Shown in pieces: positions 15,673 through 19,249 of a stretch of 19,249 nucleotides of DNA; the first letter of the stretch is position 1, and every line of letters begins with the position of its first letter. This stretch comes from an uncultured Spirochaetia bacterium. Lineage in GTDB: Bacteria; Spirochaetota; CALGPD01. The notes under the pieces were generated by a model. It was given only the letters and a program-made list of their open reading frames with translations, was not told where the DNA came from and searched no databases. The stretch lies in the NCBI GenBank assembly GCA_937960625.1, contig CALGPD010000340.1, positions 1 to 19,249 of the forward strand, written 5' to 3'. A program made the translations under genes and the position numbers.

Positions 15673-15918
15673 TTATTTCTTCTCCAGTATGGATATAACG
15701 AATATGCCTTTTAAAAAAATAACCGGTATTCCTACTAAAACAACCGCGAGTTTTACAAACGCATCGTTTAAACCGAAAAATGATAATTCATGCCCTGCCA
15801 TATAATAAAAAATCAATGTAATTATCAATGATACAATAGCCAACACAATTTTTGATACACCTTTTAATTCTCTTTCCGGAGTAAATAATATTTCTGAAAT
15901 CCTATTTTTTATACTCAT
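15673..15918 (-). CDS. Small two-helix membrane protein of unknown function
   Basis: 81 residues with hydrophobic helices at about 21-42 ('KIVLAIVSLIITLIFYYMAG') and 54-76, a charged N-terminus and a short 'EKK' tail. AAGGA (complement of 15926-15930) lies seven bases before the ATG, strong support that it is translated. I do not recognise the family. Located 29 bases after the lipoprotein gene on the same strand, it is the last gene of the apparent rpsT-HU-ligA operon. Confidence 0.7.
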   Translation of the reverse strand: MSIKNRISEILFTPERELKGVSKIVLAIVSLIITLIFYYMAGHELSFFGLNDAFVKLAVVLVGIPVIFLKGIFVISILEKK

Positions 15919-15947
15919 AGTTCCATCCTTAATTTATATTTTAAACC

Positions 15948-16445
15948 CTATTCCCTGACAAACTTTCCTTTAATAAACCTGACTTTGCCTTTCATTATTT
16001 CATAGCCGCTTATAACGCGTTGTTTTTTAGTAACACGTTCTTTTAAAATAATAAAATCATCCTTACGGGAATGCATCCATACAAAAGAATCAGCTCTAAG
16101 GGAACCGAGCATTTTTTGAAACTCGGTTTCTTCTCTTTCCATTTTCATAATAAGCCCGTTTTGAATTTTAAACTTAGTAGTAAAATTCCGTTCAGCTTCA
16201 TCCTCATAGGTTTTCGTGCCTTTTGCTTCAAAATTTTTATCATCAACTTTAATAATCATTTCAGTTATTTTTAAGGATGAAACTTTCTTAAAATCAGTGT
16301 CATAATAAGTATATCCGCCCTTCCAGCGGCCTAAATACACATTAAAAGCGCCTTTCTCAAGCGTTACACGGATTTTCTTTTTCTGCCCGCAGCCGGCTAT
16401 AACCATAATCAAAATAATAACGCATATAATACTCTTTGTTTTCAT
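15948..16445 (-). CDS. Putative lipoprotein of unknown function
   Basis: 165 residues with a lipoprotein signal: basic start, hydrophobic core and lipobox 'VIAGC' with Cys19 as the lipid-bearing residue. The mature part (about 20-165) alternates polar and hydrophobic residues, with segments such as 'FNVYLGRWKGGYTYYDTDFKKVSSLKIT', suggesting a small beta-rich (lipocalin-like or barrel-like) fold; this is a guess. I recognise no named family. Its ATG overlaps the ligA stop (ATGA), so it is probably translationally coupled to ligA. Confidence 0.8.
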   Translation of the reverse strand: MKTKSIICVIILIMVIAGCGQKKKIRVTLEKGAFNVYLGRWKGGYTYYDTDFKKVSSLKITEMIIKVDDKNFEAKGTKTYEDEAERNFTTKFKIQNGLIMKMEREETEFQKMLGSLRADSFVWMHSRKDDFIILKERVTKKQRVISGYEIMKGKVRFIKGKFVRE

Positions 16446-18448
16446 TTTCCCTCTATCATATTAAAAAAGTCTTGTTCTGAAATTATATTTACACCGGCTT
16501 TTTTTGCTTTTTCTACCTTGCTCCCGGGTGATTCACCGACAACGAGGTAATCAAGATTTTTGGATACAGCGGATAAATATTTACCCCCATTGCTTTTAAC
16601 AATTTCCTTTGCCTGGTCTCTTTTAATCCTGCTTAACGTTCCTGTGAATAAAAACGTTTTGCCTTGTAGTAAGCTGCTTTTTTTCTCTTGTTTTTCATAT
16701 AATATTTCAACGCCGTTTTCTAAAAACTTTTCAATAAAATTGATATTTCTTAAATCTGTAAAAAAGTCAATAACGGATTCTGCAATGTTTGGGCCTATTT
16801 CATTGATTTCAATCAAATCACTTTGTTTTGCTCTTGTTAAATCCTCAAACTTAGGGTAAAATTCAGTTAATATTTCAGCTATCCGTGGGCCAACGAATTT
16901 AATTCCTATAGCATTTATAAACCTTGGATAGGTAACCTTTTTTGCGTTTTGTATGGCTGTTATAAAATTGTCCGCGGATTTTTCTCCCATTCCTTCAAGG
17001 TCCACAATGTCTTTTTTTGTCAGGGAAAACAAATCAGCCGCATTATCAATTATACCTTTATTAAAAAGTGTTTTCATCCATTCGTTTCCAACACCGTCAA
17101 TATTAAAACATTCCTTTCCGATTGAATATATTATTCGCTGAACTTTTACTCCCGGGCATTCATAATTGGGGCAGTTTACAAAAATTCCTTTTTCGTCTTC
17201 TTCCAATGCGGTTTGGCAGAACGGGCATTTTTTCGGAAACTCAAAATCAATTTCATTTCCGTCTCTGTAACTTTTTTCAACCTGTACAATTTTGGGAATA
17301 ACATCCCCTGCCCTTTTTATTCTTACTGTATCGTTTATTTTTACATCAAGCCTGGATATTTCAGCTTTATTATGAAGAGTTATACTCGATACCGTTACCC
17401 CGCCAACCCTGACAGGTTCAACCTTGGCAACGGGTGTTAAAACTCCCATTCTTGATATTTGTAATGTAATTTCTTTTAATTTGGTTTTAACTTCCTGCGC
17501 CTTAAATTTATACGCTGCTGCCCACCTCGGGCTTCGCGCAATTTCACCCAGACTGTCATGTAATTTAATTTCATCAACCTTCACAACGAGTCCGTCAATT
17601 TCAATATCAAGTTTGTCTCGTTGTTTTGATACATCGAGAAATACTTTTTGCACATGGGTATGATTTTCACAAAGCCATCTTCCCGGAGTTGTGGGAATGT
17701 TAATGGAGTTCAGCCAATCAAGGCTTTGTTTGTGTGAACCGAAATTGAAATCAGCATTTTCCAGAACAAGGTGATATGCGTAAAACTTTATAGGACGCTT
17801 TGCTACAATTGCGGGGTCAAGCTGCCTCAATGACCCCGCTGCAGCATTTCTCGGATTTGAAAATTGTTTTTCTTTTTCAAGATAACGTTTTTTGTTCAAT
17901 TCCTCGAAATCCGATTTATGTATAACGGCCTCACCCCTAACGATGACCCGGCCGCCAATTTTTTCAGGTAAATATATAGGTATATTTGAAACATTCTTCA
18001 AATTATTAGTAATATTTTCTCCTGTAACTCCATCTCCGCGTGTAGAACCCACTGCTAAAACTCCATCTTCGTATATAAGTTCAACAGCAAGCCCATCTAA
18101 TTTATATTCAACTGAATAGTTAAAGTCTGAGCCAGGTATAAGTTTTTTAATTCTTTTATCAAAATCTATTAGTTCTTGTTCATTTGTTATATTAGATAAC
18201 CCGAGCATTCTGAATGGATGGGTAAAAGGTTCAAATTTATCTAGCGGTTTTCCACCGATTCTTTTCGTTGGTGAATCCGTTGTTATTAATGAAGGGAATT
18301 CATTTTCCAAATTAACGAGTTCTCTCATTAATTCATCATATTCACTGTCCGTTATTTCAGGTACATCTTTATTATAATATAAATCATTGTGGTAATTGAT
18401 TTGTTCAATCAATGTGTCAATACGGTTTTTAGCCTGCTTAATATCCAT
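16442..18448 (-). CDS. ligA: NAD-dependent DNA ligase LigA
   Basis: Seals nicks between Okazaki fragments using NAD. It has 668 residues, the usual length. Domain order is complete: Ia domain (about 1-65, with 'YYNKDVPEITDSEYD'), adenylation domain with nucleophile Lys116 in 'EYKLDGLAVEL' and 'EIDGLVVKVD', OB fold with 'ISRMGVLTPVAKVEPV' (331-346), Cys4 zinc site (Cys408, 411, 426, 431), helix-hairpin-helix region (about 440-580) and C-terminal BRCT (about 592-668, 'LQGKTFLFTGTL'). It starts 24 bases after the HU stop; the ribosome site before the ATG is weak. Confidence 0.98.
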   Translation of the reverse strand: MDIKQAKNRIDTLIEQINYHNDLYYNKDVPEITDSEYDELMRELVNLENEFPSLITTDSPTKRIGGKPLDKFEPFTHPFRMLGLSNITNEQELIDFDKRIKKLIPGSDFNYSVEYKLDGLAVELIYEDGVLAVGSTRGDGVTGENITNNLKNVSNIPIYLPEKIGGRVIVRGEAVIHKSDFEELNKKRYLEKEKQFSNPRNAAAGSLRQLDPAIVAKRPIKFYAYHLVLENADFNFGSHKQSLDWLNSINIPTTPGRWLCENHTHVQKVFLDVSKQRDKLDIEIDGLVVKVDEIKLHDSLGEIARSPRWAAAYKFKAQEVKTKLKEITLQISRMGVLTPVAKVEPVRVGGVTVSSITLHNKAEISRLDVKINDTVRIKRAGDVIPKIVQVEKSYRDGNEIDFEFPKKCPFCQTALEEDEKGIFVNCPNYECPGVKVQRIIYSIGKECFNIDGVGNEWMKTLFNKGIIDNAADLFSLTKKDIVDLEGMGEKSADNFITAIQNAKKVTYPRFINAIGIKFVGPRIAEILTEFYPKFEDLTRAKQSDLIEINEIGPNIAESVIDFFTDLRNINFIEKFLENGVEILYEKQEKKSSLLQGKTFLFTGTLSRIKRDQAKEIVKSNGGKYLSAVSKNLDYLVVGESPGSKVEKAKKAGVNIISEQDFFNMIEGK

Positions 18449-18472
18449 ACAAGCTCGCTTTTAATATTATAA

Positions 18473-18772
18473 TTACTTACTATTCTGCTTTTTAGACCTA
18501 TTTACCACCGTATCTTTAAGTTCTTTCCCGGGTTTAAAATACGGCACTTTATGCTCCGGTACTTCAAATTTCACATTAGTTTTCGGATTTCTGGCAATCC
18601 TTGCTTTTCTTATTTTAGTACCGAAAGTTCCAAAACCCCGGAGTTCTATATGCGCATCATCAGCAAGGCCTTCTTTTACAATCTCAAAAAAATTATCAAT
18701 TATTGCCCCAATGTCTTTCTTGGTAATGTGTATTTCATTACTTATCATTTCAACGATATCTGCTTTAGTCAA
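18473..18772 (-). CDS. hup: HU/IHF-family DNA-binding protein
   Basis: Nucleoid protein that bends DNA as a dimer. Taken from TTG at 18772 it is 99 residues and begins 'MTKADIVEMI', aligning with the normal HU start; GGGGG (complement of 18777-18781) lies just upstream. A TTG at 18787 would add five residues (MNGGD) but has no ribosome site. The core 'ELRGFGTFG' and the beta-arm 'RKARIARNPKTN' are conserved. The C-terminal 'NRSKKQNSK' is a short basic tail. It lies between rpsT and ligA on the same strand, 20 bases after rpsT. Confidence 0.94.
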   Translation of the reverse strand: MTKADIVEMISNEIHITKKDIGAIIDNFFEIVKEGLADDAHIELRGFGTFGTKIRKARIARNPKTNVKFEVPEHKVPYFKPGKELKDTVVNRSKKQNSK

Positions 18773-18787
18773 ATCGCCCCCGTTCAA

Positions 18788-18801
18788 GCGCTTTAAAGCG
18801 C
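18788..18801. repeat. Perfect 14-bp palindrome at the rpsT-HU junction
   Basis: GCGCTTTAAAGCGC is its own reverse complement and covers the rpsT stop codon. As RNA it can form a five-pair GC-rich stem (GCGCU/AGCGC) with a UUAA loop. It is strikingly GC-rich for this DNA. No T-run follows on either strand, so it is not a standard terminator; processing, mRNA stability or translational control of HU are possible roles (inference). Confidence 0.5.
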
Positions 18802-19053
18802 ATTTATCTGTTTCATGATTCTATTTTTTTTTCTAGCTGCAAGTTTCTTATGCAAAATTCCTTTTCTCGCTACACTATCAATCTTTTTTTGGAAATCTAA
18901 AAATGCATTTAAACTTTCTTCTTTATTTCCTGATGAAATTGCACTTTGAACTTTCTTTTCAAGATTTTTAACCATAGTTTTATAAGATTTATTTCGCAGT
19001 TGTCTTGTTTCGCTTTGTCTTACGCGTTTTTTCGCGGAAATTGAATGAGCCAA
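18793..19053 (-). CDS. rpsT: 30S ribosomal protein S20
   Basis: Primary 16S rRNA-binding protein, 86 residues, highly basic. The start 'MAHSISAKKRVRQSETRQLRNKS' and 'KGILHKKLAARKKNRI' are typical. The start codon is TTG at 19053, with GGAGG (complement of 19060-19064) six bases upstream. E. coli rpsT also uses UUG, where it takes part in autoregulation. First gene of the leftward run rpsT-HU-ligA. Confidence 0.96.
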   Translation of the reverse strand: MAHSISAKKRVRQSETRQLRNKSYKTMVKNLEKKVQSAISSGNKEESLNAFLDFQKKIDSVARKGILHKKLAARKKNRIMKQINAL

Positions 19054-19080
19054 TTAATTCCTCCACTTATATTTCTATCT

Positions 19081-19123
19081 TATCAGTGTACAATATAATA
19101 TTAATATTAAATCAGTGTGTCAA
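19081..19123 (-). promoter_or_regulatory. Strong promoter of the rpsT-HU-ligA operon, with direct repeats
   Basis: Read on the - strand: a consensus -35 TTGACA (complement of 19118-19123), a 17-base spacer and -10 TATTAT (complement of 19095-19100), giving a start near 19088 and a leader of about 35 bases. The octamer ACACTGAT occurs twice in the same orientation (complement of 19111-19118 and 19082-19089), 29 bases apart, one next to the -35 and one at the transcription start. This spacing, close to three helical turns, suggests a regulator-binding pair (inference). Confidence 0.7.
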
Positions 19124-19249
19124 CTGAATTTTTAAAATTTTATAAATTATTGATAATTAAACAATTACATGTATGAAAATTATATAATATATTAAACGCT
19201 CACTTAATGTGTTCTATTTTAAAAATTATATGTATAATATTCATTGCAG

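Noticed and set aside
15566..15805. A 79-residue + strand frame in and after the non-coding stretch
   Set aside because: It overlaps the - strand membrane protein gene, which has a strong ribosome site, and shows no signal or domain.
19233..19238. Perfect TATAAT on the + strand near the right edge
   Set aside because: No acceptable -35 at 16-18 bases, and the downstream gene is outside the window; AT-rich DNA gives such boxes often.

Overview
The window is a compact, AT-rich, densely coding bacterial chromosome segment from a diderm (outer-membrane) organism that makes lipid A. The left two thirds carries outer-membrane assembly and lipid A genes: bamA, two ompH/skp-like genes, lpxD, fabZ, lpxA, lpxB and lpxC. 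The lineage cannot be fixed from sequence alone. The pairing of rpsT with an HU gene, low GC, and a long uncharacterised helical protein would fit a spirochaete-like or other deep-branching diderm phylum. That placement is inference.

Layout, + strand (1-11653): the 3' part of bamA, a 157-base gap with a 20-bp palindrome, then a tightly packed run ompH1-ompH2-lpxD-fabZ-lpxA-lpxB-ruvX whose genes overlap or nearly touch. After a 71-base gap with a candidate promoter comes lpxC. After a 119-base gap with an inverted repeat come a bactofilin, a radical SAM protein (COG0731-like), map and alr. Envelope building (BamA, Skp-like chaperones, lipid A), cell-wall precursor supply (Alr) and a cytoskeletal bactofilin therefore sit together.

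Middle (11655-14123): a 607-residue helical protein of unknown function lies on the - strand, its stop codon one base from the alr stop. It diverges from a + strand pair that overlaps by 20 bases: a small two-helix membrane protein with a GC-x4-C motif (DUF6132-like) and thioredoxin.

Right third (- strand): an exported TolB-like beta-propeller protein preceded by a decayed second copy of its own 3' end; about 270 bases of non-coding DNA with palindromes; then an apparent five-gene operon read leftwards, rpsT-HU-ligA-lipoprotein-small membrane protein. That operon starts from a near-consensus promoter (TTGACA, 17-base spacer, TATTAT) near the right edge. alr and rpsT, and probably HU, start at TTG behind G-rich Shine-Dalgarno sequences.

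The most interesting points are calcium-binding (EF-hand type) loops apparently inserted in the BamA barrel, the pseudogene copy of the TolB-like gene, the structured rpsT/HU control region (UUG start, direct repeats over the promoter, perfect palindrome at the gene junction) and the orphan 607-residue protein. I see no CRISPR array, tRNA, rRNA, integrase or intact insertion sequence, and no clear undescribed defence or mobile system.
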